This document shows, in pieces, positions 18,349 to 27,298 of a stretch of DNA of 55,084 nt (the first letter of the stretch is position 1; every line of letters starts with the position of its first letter). Below the pieces are notes generated by a model. It searched no databases and was not told the origin of the DNA. It saw only the letters and a list, made by a program, of their open reading frames with translations. Source of the stretch: Halocynthiibacter styelae (lineage in GTDB: Bacteria > Pseudomonadota > Alphaproteobacteria > Rhodobacterales > Rhodobacteraceae); assembly GCF_016123485.1 (NCBI RefSeq), contig NZ_JADCKQ010000017.1, forward strand, positions 1 to 55,084. Reading direction: 5' to 3'. The position numbers and the translations under genes are program-made.

Positions 18349-18798
18349 TTATGACTGACGCCACGCCAGTCCTCTCAACTTCCAGCCGTTAAGCTGGCCC
18401 CTCTGTCCCTCTGCGTTCAGATCACCTTCAAACCCTTCGGCTACATTGATGCATTGCACCGGCTTCCCACAGCCAGACAACAGATCAGCCACCGCTCGCG
18501 CGGCATGAAGTGAACGCACCCCGGATCGGCACAGGAAAAGCAGCTTGTCCGGGATTTCCCCGTTCAGTGCTTCCAGAACCTGTTCCCCGAAGTGCGGGTT
18601 TGCAGACATTGAAGGAAAACTGGCCCATTCGACGAAAATTGTCTCCTGGTTCAGATCCCTTAGATCAGGAACGCCAACGAACCCCCATTCGGCGCGTGTC
18701 CTGACATCAATAAACTTGCAGCTGGTTTCGTTTTTCAAAAGCTCCCAGGCATCCTGTGGAGAAATGTTAAGAATATCAGAAACCACCCGTGGGTTCAT
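18349..18798 (-). CDS. Single-domain rhodanese-like sulfurtransferase
   Basis: A 149-residue cytoplasmic protein with one rhodanese domain. It shows FIDVRTRAEWGFVGVPDL near residue 35 and the active-site loop LFLCRSGVRSLHAA, whose cysteine would carry the persulfide. AAGGGGAC precedes the ATG chosen; the longer frame upstream lacks such a site. Single-domain rhodaneses move sulfane sulfur in tRNA thiolation, cyanide or sulfide handling; the specific partner is unknown. Its place between rpsT and dnaA is common in related genomes as far as I recall. Confidence 0.85.
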   Translation of the reverse strand: MNPRVVSDILNISPQDAWELLKNETSCKFIDVRTRAEWGFVGVPDLRDLNQETIFVEWASFPSMSANPHFGEQVLEALNGEIPDKLLFLCRSGVRSLHAARAVADLLSGCGKPVQCINVAEGFEGDLNAEGQRGQLNGWKLRGLAWRQS

Positions 18799-18966
18799 TG
18801 CTTGTCCCCTTAGGTAACGTGAATCGCAGGAGCAAGTTAGCAAGCTGTCAGCAGCCCACGCAACAGAACTTCACGCTTGACTCTCACTTTGCTGAAACGA
18901 ATCCGAAGGGAGGAAAATTTCCTTATAAAACGAGGTATTTTTCTGCGTTTGCGATGCGGCAAATGC

Positions 18967-18998
18967 AAAAAAGGCGCACCCGGACGGATGCGCCTTTT
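18967..18998 (-). terminator. Rho-independent terminator of rpsT
   Basis: Arms GGCGCA (18973-18978) and TGCGCC (18989-18994) are flanked by A- and T-runs, so the stem extends to ten pairs and is followed by six T on the rpsT strand. It lies 26 bases past the rpsT stop. Confidence 0.88.
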
Positions 18999-19023
18999 AA
19001 TAGAATCAGCAATCTTTTGCAGA

Positions 19024-19287
19024 TCAGCCCAGAGCTTTTACACGAGCAGACAGACGAGAGATTTTGCGTGATGCAGTGTTCTTGTGAACAACGCCTTTTG
19101 TAACGCCGCGCATCAGTTCTGGCTGTGCGTCTTTCAGAGCCGCAGCAGCTGCAGTCTGGTCACCGGAAGCAATCGCTTCTTCAACTTTACGCAGATATGT
19201 ACGGATGCGGGAACGACGTGCTTTGTTAACGGTAAAGCGGGTTTCGTTCTGACGGGCGCGTTTTTTTGCCTGAGGCGTATTAGCCAT
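19024..19287 (-). CDS. rpsT: 30S ribosomal protein S20
   Basis: An 87-residue, lysine- and arginine-rich helical protein starting [18 protein letters not shown], the typical S20 N-terminus. It continues through [15 protein letters not shown] to [23 protein letters not shown]20 binds 16S rRNA early in 30S assembly. AAAAAGGAACC precedes the ATG. It is monocistronic, with an intrinsic terminator immediately downstream. Confidence 0.98.
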   Translation of the reverse strand: MANTPQAKKRARQNETRFTVNKARRSRIRTYLRKVEEAIASGDQTAAAAALKDAQPELMRGVTKGVVHKNTASRKISRLSARVKALG

Positions 19288-19458
19288 GTGTTCGGTTCCT
19301 TTTTGCCGGACAAGGCCGGACATTGAATTCTGTTCTGCGCTACAGGTCCGACCGGGTTTAAGAACCGATGATTCTGGCCAGAGCGGGCCTCACGCGCATG
19401 TATAGCGGCGGTAACTAAGGTATTTTCACAGAAATGAAAACCCCAAAATGCCTGAAAA

Positions 19459-19486
19459 CCTGCCCCGGATTATAAACCAGGGCAGG
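19459..19486 (-). terminator. Terminator downstream of enoyl-CoA hydratase gene
   Basis: Perfect 7-bp arms CCTGCCC (19459-19465) and GGGCAGG (19480-19486) lie just past the hydratase stop. The coding strand then reads TTTTC. This fits an intrinsic terminator. Confidence 0.78.
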
Positions 19487-19493
19487 TCCTTGA

Positions 19494-20270
19494 TTATTTA
19501 TCGCGGAATTGGGCCTGACGCTTATCAAGAAACGCCCCCATACCCTCTTTCTGATCCTCAGATGCAAAGAGAGAATGGAATGCGCGGCGTTCAAACAGCA
19601 GACCCTCAGACAGCGTGGTTTCCCAGGCGCGGTTCACTGTTTCCTTAACGACCATAGAGGTCAGCATGGATTTCTCAGCAATCTTCTGCGCGGCGCTCAT
19701 GGCTTCTTCCATCAGCTTTTTCGCAGGCACTACGCGGGATACCAGCCCAGAGCGTTCTGCTTCTTCGGCATCCATAAAGCGGCCGGTCAGGTGCATATCC
19801 ATAGATTTGGATTTACCAACATAACGTGACAGGCGTTGTGTCCCGCCAATACCCGCAACAACACCAAGGTTGATTTCCGGCTGGCCGAATTTCGCGGTGT
19901 CAGACGCAATGATGAAATCACACATCATCGCAAGTTCACACCCACCGCCCAGCGCATAGCCGGACACAGCCGCGATAATCGGTTTACGGGATTTCACCAG
20001 CTGATCGGTCTCGGGACCAAAAAGATCGTTCATATAAACATCAACGAAGCTCTTCTCAGACATCTCTTTGATATCCGCACCCGCAGCAAAAGCTTTGTCG
20101 GAACCGGTGATAATGACACAGCGCACTTTGTCATTTTCTTCTGCGGCTTTCACCGCATCCGCCAGTTCTGCCAGCAAGGTGCTGTTCAGGGCGTTCAGCG
20201 CATCCGGGCGGTTCAGCCGGATGGTTTTGACGTGGTCTTCGATCTCGACGATCAGCGTCTCATAGGCCAT
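19494..20270 (-). CDS. Enoyl-CoA hydratase (short-chain, crotonase family)
   Basis: A 258-residue crotonase-fold enzyme that hydrates 2-enoyl-CoA to 3-hydroxyacyl-CoA in beta-oxidation. Visible features are the NRPDALNALNS start, the oxyanion hole AFAAGADIKEM near residue 65, and the second segment GYALGGGCELAMMCD. The two catalytic glutamates lie in FGQPEINLGVVAGIGGTQRL. These match FadB1/PaaF-type stand-alone hydratases. It stands alone between rpsT and mutM with its own terminator, and is complete, unlike the IS-truncated hydratase at the left edge. Confidence 0.92.
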   Translation of the reverse strand: MAYETLIVEIEDHVKTIRLNRPDALNALNSTLLAELADAVKAAEENDKVRCVIITGSDKAFAAGADIKEMSEKSFVDVYMNDLFGPETDQLVKSRKPIIAAVSGYALGGGCELAMMCDFIIASDTAKFGQPEINLGVVAGIGGTQRLSRYVGKSKSMDMHLTGRFMDAEEAERSGLVSRVVPAKKLMEEAMSAAQKIAEKSMLTSMVVKETVNRAWETTLSEGLLFERRAFHSLFASEDQKEGMGAFLDKRQAQFRDK

Positions 20271-20333
20271 GGTTTTCTCATCTGTTGCCTCTGGTCAGGA
20301 TGCAGCCTTACCAAAGCCTGCCCCCGGATCAAG

Positions 20334-21185
20334 CTATCTTTGGCATTGCGCACAGAAGAAAGTTGAGCGTCCGGATTGCGTGATTCGGCTGATTTCACCG
20401 CCGCAACCGGGCGTTTGGCACGCCTCTCCTTCGCGGCCATAAACCTTAAAAGAGTGTTGAAAATAACCAAGTTCCCCATCTGCCTGCCGGTAGTCCTTCA
20501 GGGATGATCCCCCGGCCTCAATCGCCTCTGACAGAACCTCTCTGATCGCGGGTACCAGGGTCGAAATTTCCGCTGCGTCAATTCCCCCAACCGGCCTTGT
20601 CGGCACGATGCCGACCCGGTTCAACACTTCACAAACGTAAATATTGCCGAGTCCCGCGACGATTTTCTGATCAAGCAGCGCCAATTTCACCGGCGTTTTG
20701 CGCCCGCTGAATTTCTCTTTCAGCAGATCTTCATGAAAGTCATTGCCCAAAGGTTCCGGCCCCAGGCCGGCCAGCATCTTATGTTCCTGAACCCTATCAG
20801 TCGTGGCGAGGTCCATCGCCCCGAAGCGTCGCGCATCATTAAAGGTCACCCGCCCGCCGCCAGACATGTGCAACACCACATGGTCATGCTTCTGCTGTTC
20901 CTGGTGATCATGAAAGAAATCACCAATCTTCACACCAGACACCTGCATGCGTCCGGACATGCCCAGATGAATGATCAGAGTTTCAGCCGTATCCAGATCT
21001 GCCAAAATATACTTCGATCGCCGCCGCAGGGCATTCACCCGCGCCCCTGTCAGTCGCGCGGTCATGTTTTCGGGAAACTTCCAGCGCAGCCCATCCCGAC
21101 GCACCTCAGCCTGTTCAATCACTTCACCTTCCATCGCGGGCAACAGCCCCCGGCGCACGGTTTCCACTTCGGGTAATTCAGGCAT
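20334..21185 (-). CDS. mutM: Formamidopyrimidine-DNA glycosylase
   Basis: A 283-residue bifunctional glycosylase and AP lyase that removes 8-oxoguanine. After processing of Met, Pro2-Glu3 of [14 protein letters not shown] form the catalytic N-terminus. Lys in [11 protein letters not shown] and the helix-two-turn-helix region ([16 protein letters not shown]) follow. A C-terminal zinc finger has cysteines in CQTPGCGG and FFCAQCQR. The start at MPELPE is mandatory because Pro2 is catalytic, so the nine-residue upstream extension is excluded. It is divergent from ubiE, sharing a 66-base promoter region. Confidence 0.97.
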   Translation of the reverse strand: MPELPEVETVRRGLLPAMEGEVIEQAEVRRDGLRWKFPENMTARLTGARVNALRRRSKYILADLDTAETLIIHLGMSGRMQVSGVKIGDFFHDHQEQQKHDHVVLHMSGGGRVTFNDARRFGAMDLATTDRVQEHKMLAGLGPEPLGNDFHEDLLKEKFSGRKTPVKLALLDQKIVAGLGNIYVCEVLNRVGIVPTRPVGGIDAAEISTLVPAIREVLSEAIEAGGSSLKDYRQADGELGYFQHSFKVYGREGEACQTPGCGGEISRITQSGRSTFFCAQCQR

Positions 21186-21251
21186 ATCTGCTCCTGTGTA
21201 AAAGCAGCGCATTGTATGCGCGGGTCATGCCTTATATGAGGGTGTGAACAG

Positions 21252-22022
21252 ATGGACGACAAGCCCGGGACTGCACGCATGACTGACAAAACCACACATT
21301 TCGGATTTCAGACCGTAAACGAGACCGAAAAGGCCGGGATGGTGCATGGGGTGTTTACCAATGTCGCCTCGAAATACGATGTCATGAATGATGCGATGTC
21401 CATGGGCATTCACCGGGTCTGGAAAGATGCGATGATGGACTGGCTTGCGCCGCGCCCGGGGCAACGCCTGCTGGATGTTGCGGGCGGCACCGGTGATATT
21501 TCATTTCGCTTCCTGAAACGCGCCGGTTCTGGCCATGCGACTGTCTGCGATATGACCGAAAGCATGTTGGTTGAAGGCAGTCAGCGCGCAGAAGCAGGCA
21601 CCATGGCGGACAGTCTTGACTGGGTTGTGGGCGATGCGATGGCTTTGCCTTTTGAAAGCAACACCTTTGACGTTTACACGATTTCATTTGGCATCCGGAA
21701 CGTCACCCGCATTCCTGACGCCCTGCGCGAAGCTTACCGTGTGCTGCGCCCGGGCGGTCGCCTGATGGTTTTGGAATTCAGCCAGATCCCAAATGATATG
21801 ATGCAGAAAGCCTATGATCTGTATTCCTTCAATGTCATCCCGAAGATGGGCCAAATGATTGCCGGGGATGCAGACAGCTATCAGTATCTTGTCGAATCCA
21901 TCCGCAAGTTCCCGCAACAGGACGTCTTTGCCGATATGATCCGTGAGGCCGGATTTGATCAGGTGAAATACCGCAATCTGTCCATGGGCATCGCAGCCCT
22001 GCATTCCGGCTGGAAGATTTAA
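21252..22022 (+). CDS. ubiE: Ubiquinone/menaquinone biosynthesis C-methyltransferase UbiE
   Basis: A 256-residue SAM-dependent methyltransferase acting on the demethylated quinol ring in ubiquinone synthesis. Family marks are [40 protein letters not shown], the SAM loop [12 protein letters not shown] and [13 protein letters not shown]. The first ATG at 21252 has a poor ribosome site; ATG 21279 (MTDKTTHFG) matches the usual N-terminus and may be the real start. The stop codon is directly followed by the ubiB start, so the two form an operon. Confidence 0.95.
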   Translation: MDDKPGTARMTDKTTHFGFQTVNETEKAGMVHGVFTNVASKYDVMNDAMSMGIHRVWKDAMMDWLAPRPGQRLLDVAGGTGDISFRFLKRAGSGHATVCDMTESMLVEGSQRAEAGTMADSLDWVVGDAMALPFESNTFDVYTISFGIRNVTRIPDALREAYRVLRPGGRLMVLEFSQIPNDMMQKAYDLYSFNVIPKMGQMIAGDADSYQYLVESIRKFPQQDVFADMIREAGFDQVKYRNLSMGIAALHSGWKI

Positions 22023-23555
22023 ATGCGTGGTCCCCATAATATCTGGCGCCTGATCCGCACCGGCGCCACGCTTGAACGTACTGGCGCGATGAAAGTTGTG
22101 CTGGATGCGATGGACGCACCGGCGCCTTTGCGCATTGTTGCCCGCGCCTTTGCCTGGCCTGTGCAATGGCTGGGCGTCAAAGGTGATCCGGACATGCCAC
22201 CAGTCACACGTGCCCTGACAGCGCTTGGTCCGGCTTACATCAAATTTGGTCAGGTTCTGTCGACCCGCCCGGATGTGGTCGGCGATGAACTGGCCACGCA
22301 ATTGCGCGTTCTTCAGGACCAGCTGCCTGCATTTTCGTCTGAAGTCGCCCGGAAATGCATCGAAGATGAACTTGGCCGTCCGGTGGATGAGATGTTCTCG
22401 GAGCTCAGCGAACCCGTCGCGGCGGCATCCATTGCCCAGGTGCACAAAGCCCGGCTGCGTGAGACTGGCGAAGAGGTTGCAGTGAAAGTTCTGCGACCAG
22501 ATGTTGAACGCGCCTTCCGCAAAGATATTGATGCGTTTTACTTTGCGGCATCCGTTGTTGAATTTCTGTCTCCGGCCTCACGCCGCCTGCACCCCCATGA
22601 TGTGATCGCCCATTTTGAAGGCGTGGTGCTGGGTGAACTGGATCTGCGCCTTGAAAGCGCCTCTGCGTCAGAATTTTCCGCCAATACGATGAACGACGCC
22701 GGTTTTCAGGTGCCAGGCATTCGCTGGCATCTGTCTGGCCGTCGGGTGATGACCCTCGACTGGGCAGAAGGTTCTGGCATGGGCGACAACGACGCCCTGG
22801 ACGCGGCCGGTCATAACCGTCCGGAGCTGGCCGCGCGCGTGCTGCAACTTTTCCTGTCTCATGCACTGCGTGATGGCTTCTTTCATGCGGATATGCACCA
22901 GGGCAACCTGAAGGTCGCAGCAAACGGGAATATCATTGCCTATGATTTCGGGATCATGGGGCAGATTGATGAATATACCCGCCGGGTTTATGCGGAAATT
23001 CTTTATGGGTTCATCAAGCGTGACTACAGGCGCGTTGCAGAAGTCCATTTTGAAGCCGGCTACGTGCCTGCCCATCAGGATGTCGATGAATTTGCCCGTG
23101 CGCTGCGCGCTGTTGGCGAACCCATTTTCGGCGTCGACGCCAGCGGTATCTCTATGGGGTCTCTGCTTAGCTATCTGTTTGAGGTCACTGAACGTTTCGG
23201 CATGGAAACCCGGACAGAGCTGATCCTTCTGCAACGCACCATGGTTGTCGTAGAAGGGGTTGCGCGTTCCCTGGATCCGCAGATGAACATCTGGGACGTC
23301 GCGAAACCAATTGTCGAAAGTTACATCAAAGACAGCATTGGGCCGCGGGCCGTAATTGGTGATCTGGTCCGCACTGTAAAGGTTTTAGGGCGCTTCGGCC
23401 CGCGCCTGCCGCAAATCGCAGAGGCTGCGTTAATCCAATACAGCCAATCCCCACCACCTGCGCCGGGGCCATCACCACTGCGCTGGATCGCATGGCTTTC
23501 TGGCGGCGCCCTGCTGCTGGCCGTCGGCTATGCAGCAGGAATGTATCTGGGTTAG
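22023..23555 (+). CDS. ubiB: ABC1-family atypical kinase UbiB (ubiquinone biosynthesis)
   Basis: A 510-residue ADCK/UbiB-family protein needed for ubiquinone synthesis, with ATPase-like activity and membrane association. The N-terminal KxGQ signature appears as YIKFGQVLSTRPDVV. The nucleotide-binding region includes AAASIAQVHKARL, the invariant lysine VAVKVLRP, and the catalytic HADMHQGNL and AYDFGIMG. A C-terminal hydrophobic hairpin (WIAWLSGGALLLAVGYAAGM) would anchor it. Its 3' end overlaps the flgD stop by three bases in convergent orientation. Confidence 0.95.
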   Translation: MRGPHNIWRLIRTGATLERTGAMKVVLDAMDAPAPLRIVARAFAWPVQWLGVKGDPDMPPVTRALTALGPAYIKFGQVLSTRPDVVGDELATQLRVLQDQLPAFSSEVARKCIEDELGRPVDEMFSELSEPVAAASIAQVHKARLRETGEEVAVKVLRPDVERAFRKDIDAFYFAASVVEFLSPASRRLHPHDVIAHFEGVVLGELDLRLESASASEFSANTMNDAGFQVPGIRWHLSGRRVMTLDWAEGSGMGDNDALDAAGHNRPELAARVLQLFLSHALRDGFFHADMHQGNLKVAANGNIIAYDFGIMGQIDEYTRRVYAEILYGFIKRDYRRVAEVHFEAGYVPAHQDVDEFARALRAVGEPIFGVDASGISMGSLLSYLFEVTERFGMETRTELILLQRTMVVVEGVARSLDPQMNIWDVAKPIVESYIKDSIGPRAVIGDLVRTVKVLGRFGPRLPQIAEAALIQYSQSPPPAPGPSPLRWIAWLSGGALLLAVGYAAGMYLG

Positions 23556-24214
23556 CCAGGACTGCGGAGCGCCGAAACCGCGTCAATGCTCACCAGCGCT
23601 CCGCCCTTCAGCACGGCAACCGATTGCCCGTCAACACCGCGCACCTCAACCACTTCTGCGTATACTTCGGCAGGGGTTTCAATCAGGCTTTCTCCATTCA
23701 GAAAACTTTCAACCGAAAAGTTGTAAACCCCATTCGGCAAGGGTGTGCCATCGGTCCCAACACCGGCCCAGTCAAAGCTTTCCGTCGATTTTGGGATCTG
23801 TTCGCGATGCACGACATTGCCCTCTTCATCCCGGACAACCAATTCTACATTGTCGGCTCCGACGGCGGGATTGGGAGACACTTCAATAGGCGTTCCGTCG
23901 AACAGCACTGGCGCTGCAGCCCTTGCTTCCATTCCGATCCATCCCGCCATTTGTGATAGCCCCATAGATCCGAATTGTGTGCCAAGCGCCGTCAGAAGAT
24001 CATTGGTCAGCACCTGCTGTTCCACACTGGAAAATGTTGCCAACTGAACCGCGTAATCTTCAGATTCAATCGGGTTCAATGGGTCCTGATTCTGAATTTG
24101 CGCCGTAAGCATCTTCAGAAATGTATCAAAGTCCGAACTGATTGCAGCATTCGAATTTGTCTGATTTTGGGACTGACCCGGCACATTATTGCCGGACGCC
24201 TGAGTAACCTGCAT
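23552..24214 (-). CDS. flgD: Flagellar hook assembly scaffold FlgD
   Basis: A 220-residue hook-cap protein required for polymerisation of hook subunits. The conserved N-terminal motif DTFLKMLTAQIQNQDPLNPI lies near residues 30-50, followed by the TFSSVEQQVLTN helix. The C-terminal Ig/tudor-like part has the FlgD-type WDG-like turn in FDWAGVGTDG and LPNGVYNFSV. It is downstream of fliK with a 12-base gap. The stop codon is embedded in the end of ubiB on the other strand. Confidence 0.93.
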   Translation of the reverse strand: MQVTQASGNNVPGQSQNQTNSNAAISSDFDTFLKMLTAQIQNQDPLNPIESEDYAVQLATFSSVEQQVLTNDLLTALGTQFGSMGLSQMAGWIGMEARAAAPVLFDGTPIEVSPNPAVGADNVELVVRDEEGNVVHREQIPKSTESFDWAGVGTDGTPLPNGVYNFSVESFLNGESLIETPAEVYAEVVEVRGVDGQSVAVLKGGALVSIDAVSALRSPG

Positions 24215-24226
24215 TTCACTATTCCT

Positions 24227-25999
24227 TTACAGTCTGAGATCAAGACCAGTTCTTGCCCCGGTCATCGCATTAATTCTGACAGGTGATTGTTTCTCGGTGT
24301 CAGCGACCGGCAACGCGTCACTCTGGTTGTCAGGGGTTTCACCACGCGCATCACTGAAGCCATCCTGCTGACCACCTGGATCCTGTTCCACAAATTCCAG
24401 GTTCACCCCCGAAAGTCCGACATCCTGAAAATCCTGCAGAAGAATATCAATATTCCTGCGGATCAACGCCAGAGTTTCACCACGTTCCGCAGTAACCGTT
24501 ACAGTCAGTGCACCGTCCTGAAGGAGAAAGTTCATCCTGACCCGACCAAGTTCCTCTGGTGACAGCATCAGTTCAACCGGCCCGTCCGAATGGCGTACAG
24601 CCACTTCCATCAACTGCTGAGAGATCCGCGCAAATTGTGCCGTGCCATCTTGCTGAGGCAGGGTCGTGATGTTGGCGGGTGTCGTACCCCGAGAGGTTCC
24701 CACCTGTTCACCACCGGCAACCGCCATTTCATCAATCGCTGTGGTCATCTCAACAGATGCGAATTCGGGTTCCAGAACCAGGGCAGGCACCACAGGCTGA
24801 CCCGTAATAACTGATTCTCGTTGGGGAACGGGGCCAGTCCGGGTGTTGGCAAACCTCTCTGTCCCCTCCACAACAAGCGACCATAATTTACCGGCGTCAT
24901 TCGATGTTCCTGACCGTTTTTCAACTGGCCTTTTCTCCGACGCATCCGCAGCCATAGACGTGTGCAAACTTACACGTTCCGAAGCTGTCGTGCCCGGGTT
25001 TCCATTCGCAGCAATAGAAACAGATTCGGTCTTCTGTGCGGCCTGCCCTGAATCCAGTTCACGGACCGCCGGGCTGGAATGTGCTGTGGTGGTTTGTGTC
25101 AGACCTTCAGCACCACCTGTATCAGTTCTCACTATAGCCGACCTGACAGCAGTGTGTGCATCCGGGCCTTCGCGCGTTTCTCCTGCAACCTGCCTGGTGG
25201 TCAGAGGTATTGCGACCTCAGGTAACGAGTGCCGGACAGGAGGGGGATCCTTCAACGTATTTCTGCCCGACCATATAGCCGCGCTATGAGTTTCATGCGC
25301 ACGGCCAGGCACTCCATTTTGCGCCGCATCTTCAACAGGCTGCCTGCGAATACCGGCTAATTGCATTGCCTCACTGAATGGCACACGTGGATCAGACGTT
25401 GTCTGTTGCGTGTCTCGGCCCTCATCGCCCCATCCAGGCGGGGACGTGGGCAATGCATCTGTTTTGCCCTCAGATCTGTTACCTTCTGGTATAACCGTCT
25501 GGGCCTTCTGCGCTGACATCGCTTCCGCGGGTATCAAGCTCTGCTTACCACGTTCTGTTCCAGGTGGCATCGCAGGCCCTCCTGGCACTTCCGGCACGTC
25601 AGACGAGAGCTGCGTTGTAACGCCGCCTCGGGGTTCCGCTTCCCGCAGATCAACAGTGACCGGCATCACCTCGACTTCAGACTGCAAACTGCTTCCAACC
25701 CGATCACTTTCCTGATCTGTCAACTTCTGCCCGCCCCCATTGACCGGTAAAGAAATCCGACTCTCCGACATTGCAATGGGTACTTTGTCTTCAGAAGGCA
25801 AAACCTGCATCAATGCAGTCTCAGGCACGTCTTCCGCACGAGTATCCAGGTCTTCACCAAGAAAGACGCCTTCAAATTCACCCGTCCCTTCGCTTTCTGC
25901 CTCAGCCTCAGCCTGCGAAACCGGAACAGCTGGATTACCTGTCGCAGCTTTCTGCGGCACGATCTTCAAAATTGTATCTGCGTTTATTGCATTCTGCAT
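24227..25999 (-). CDS. fliK: Flagellar hook-length control protein FliK
   Basis: A 590-residue protein that acts as a molecular ruler and triggers the export switch from hook to filament. Most of the chain is low-complexity, Pro/Ser/Thr/Gly-rich and disordered, as expected for the ruler part. The C-terminal Flg_hook domain is recognisable in VELMLSPEELGRVRMNFLLQ and VTAERGETLALIRRNIDILL, ending about 45 residues before the stop. It is exported by the flagellar apparatus and has no Sec signal. It precedes flgD and is divergent from the rod-binding gene. Confidence 0.87.
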   Translation of the reverse strand: MQNAINADTILKIVPQKAATGNPAVPVSQAEAEAESEGTGEFEGVFLGEDLDTRAEDVPETALMQVLPSEDKVPIAMSESRISLPVNGGGQKLTDQESDRVGSSLQSEVEVMPVTVDLREAEPRGGVTTQLSSDVPEVPGGPAMPPGTERGKQSLIPAEAMSAQKAQTVIPEGNRSEGKTDALPTSPPGWGDEGRDTQQTTSDPRVPFSEAMQLAGIRRQPVEDAAQNGVPGRAHETHSAAIWSGRNTLKDPPPVRHSLPEVAIPLTTRQVAGETREGPDAHTAVRSAIVRTDTGGAEGLTQTTTAHSSPAVRELDSGQAAQKTESVSIAANGNPGTTASERVSLHTSMAADASEKRPVEKRSGTSNDAGKLWSLVVEGTERFANTRTGPVPQRESVITGQPVVPALVLEPEFASVEMTTAIDEMAVAGGEQVGTSRGTTPANITTLPQQDGTAQFARISQQLMEVAVRHSDGPVELMLSPEELGRVRMNFLLQDGALTVTVTAERGETLALIRRNIDILLQDFQDVGLSGVNLEFVEQDPGGQQDGFSDARGETPDNQSDALPVADTEKQSPVRINAMTGARTGLDLRL

Positions 26000-26110
26000 G
26001 GATCACCCGGATTGCTTCCGTTGCAGATTTATGCCCCGACAGGAGTTACCAGTTTCTTTACCAAACAGAGGTAAAACAGAAAAACTATCTTCAATTGGAA
26101 AGAAATTCTG

Positions 26111-26401
26111 ATGACCGAAGTGAACATTTCACCACCCTCTAACCCATTGCAATCGCGTAGCTCTCCCCAGCCAACACCTGAGAATGATCCGCTTTGGGAC
26201 GTTGCGCAGAAACTGGAAGCAAGCTTTCTTTCTGAAATGCTGAAGGCTGCCGGGCTGGGCGAAACCCGCGAAAGCTTTGGCGGCGGGATTGGCGAAGATC
26301 AGTTCAGTTCTTTTCTGCGCGATGCTCAGGCCAGTGAGATGGTCAGGCAAGGCGGGATCGGCCTTGCACAAAGCTTGTTTGAAGCCCTGAAGGAACAATA
26401 A
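26111..26401 (+). CDS. Rod-binding protein, FlgJ N-terminal type
   Basis: A 96-residue protein matching the rod-binding domain of FlgJ: WDVAQKLEASFLSEMLKAAG, then GGGIGEDQFSSFLRDAQASE and ARQGGIGLAQSL-like helices near the end. Alphaproteobacteria often have this domain alone, without the muramidase half of enterobacterial FlgJ. It would cap or scaffold rod assembly in the periplasm. The next gene begins two bases after its stop, so the two form an operon divergent from fliK. Confidence 0.85.
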   Translation: MTEVNISPPSNPLQSRSSPQPTPENDPLWDVAQKLEASFLSEMLKAAGLGETRESFGGGIGEDQFSSFLRDAQASEMVRQGGIGLAQSLFEALKEQ

Positions 26402-26402
26402 T

Positions 26403-26729
26403 ATGTCGAAAAACTTGCATACAGCCTTGGAAAACACACGTGCCTCTCTGATCGCGGGCAACCTCAGCGACCTGCCATCTCTCGTGATACAGACAGAAGA
26501 ACTGATCCAGAGATTGCCCGTTCAGAAAAATGATATGACAACCTTACGTGAACTGCGAAAGCAAGCGCGCCGGAACCTGCACTTGCTTGATGCTGCGCGC
26601 AGAGGTTTCAGAGACGCCAGGGAAAGGCGCGTACAAATCGAAGAAGTTGCGCAGGGGCTGAAAACCTACAACAGATCGGGAAGCTTTCGCCCGCGGACAC
26701 AACCCGGCCGACTTGAACACAAGTCATAG
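26403..26729 (+). CDS. FlgN-like flagellar chaperone (probable)
   Basis: A 108-residue, highly helical and basic protein (TLRELRKQARRNLHLLDAAR) with the length and coiled-coil-like character of FlgN. FlgN is the cytoplasmic chaperone of the hook-filament junction proteins FlgK and FlgL. Sequence identity to FlgN is weak by eye; the call rests on position after the FlgJ-type gene and on size. The C-terminal tail is arginine-rich and probably disordered. Confidence 0.6.
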   Translation: MSKNLHTALENTRASLIAGNLSDLPSLVIQTEELIQRLPVQKNDMTTLRELRKQARRNLHLLDAARRGFRDARERRVQIEEVAQGLKTYNRSGSFRPRTQPGRLEHKS

Positions 26730-26814
26730 AAAGTTTGGGCTGCTGCCGGACAACACACAACTGAGTGATCTGATCTGCCCTGCATTGAATGGGTAAAATG
26801 GGGCCGAAACGCAA

Positions 26815-26839
26815 ACGGCGCGAGATATTCCCGCGCCGT
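26815..26839 (-). terminator. Terminator downstream of usp gene
   Basis: Perfect 8-bp arms ACGGCGCG (26815-26822) and CGCGCCGT (26832-26839) lie 25 bases past the stop of the stress-protein gene, followed on that strand by TTTGCGTTTC. It ends the TRAP-usp transcript. Confidence 0.75.
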
Positions 26840-26863
26840 CTGTTGTCTTATTTTCTTAGCGGC

Positions 26864-27298
26864 TTAACTGCGCACGATATGCACAGAAACCGTGGCATGG
26901 CGTGCAACGCGGGCAGCGTTGGGGCCAAGCAGATAGTCTTTGAAATCCGGCTTATGCGCCCCGATCACGATCAGCTCACTGCCGGCCGCGACGGAGGTTT
27001 TCAGAATTTCTTCATAGGCTGTACCAACGGCCACCAGGTGACGCACCTTGGCGTTTGCCTCCACCCCCAGCACATCCGTGCAAAGGGTGTTCAGCGCCGC
27101 TTTGGCTTCTTCCATGGCCTGGTCGGTATGGGTCTTGTCAAAGAAAGACCCTACCACGCTCATGCCGAAATCCGGAATGACGGTGATCACATCAAGTGTC
27201 GCGCCTTCCATTGCGGCAAGCTTTGCAGCCTTTTGCAGAACCACTGTATCCACAGCCGGCAAGCTGACGTCTACAGCACAGAGTACGGAACCACTCAT
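26864..27298 (-). CDS. Universal stress protein (UspA family), TRAP-linked
   Basis: A 144-residue single-domain Usp protein. It starts VLCAVDVSLPAVDTVVLQKA and ends with the nucleotide-binding signature VIGAHKPDFKDYLLGPNAARVARHATVSVHIVR, split here only by loop residues (G-x2-x-G/S-like). Its ATG overlaps the stop of the TRAP permease gene (ATGA). Usp proteins coupled to TRAP transporters, such as TeaD of the ectoine transporter, bind ATP and modulate uptake; a similar role is inferred. Confidence 0.88.
   Translation of the reverse strand: MSGSVLCAVDVSLPAVDTVVLQKAAKLAAMEGATLDVITVIPDFGMSVVGSFFDKTHTDQAMEEAKAALNTLCTDVLGVEANAKVRHLVAVGTAYEEILKTSVAAGSELIVIGAHKPDFKDYLLGPNAARVARHATVSVHIVRS

Noticed and set aside
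18799-19023. Possible oriC next to rpsT and dnaA
   Set aside because: No cluster of DnaA-box-like nonamers seen; the notable feature is the rpsT terminator.
24287-25715. Several plus-strand frames antisense to fliK
   Set aside because: fliK is a low-complexity gene with few stops on the opposite strand; none of the antisense products resembles a protein family.
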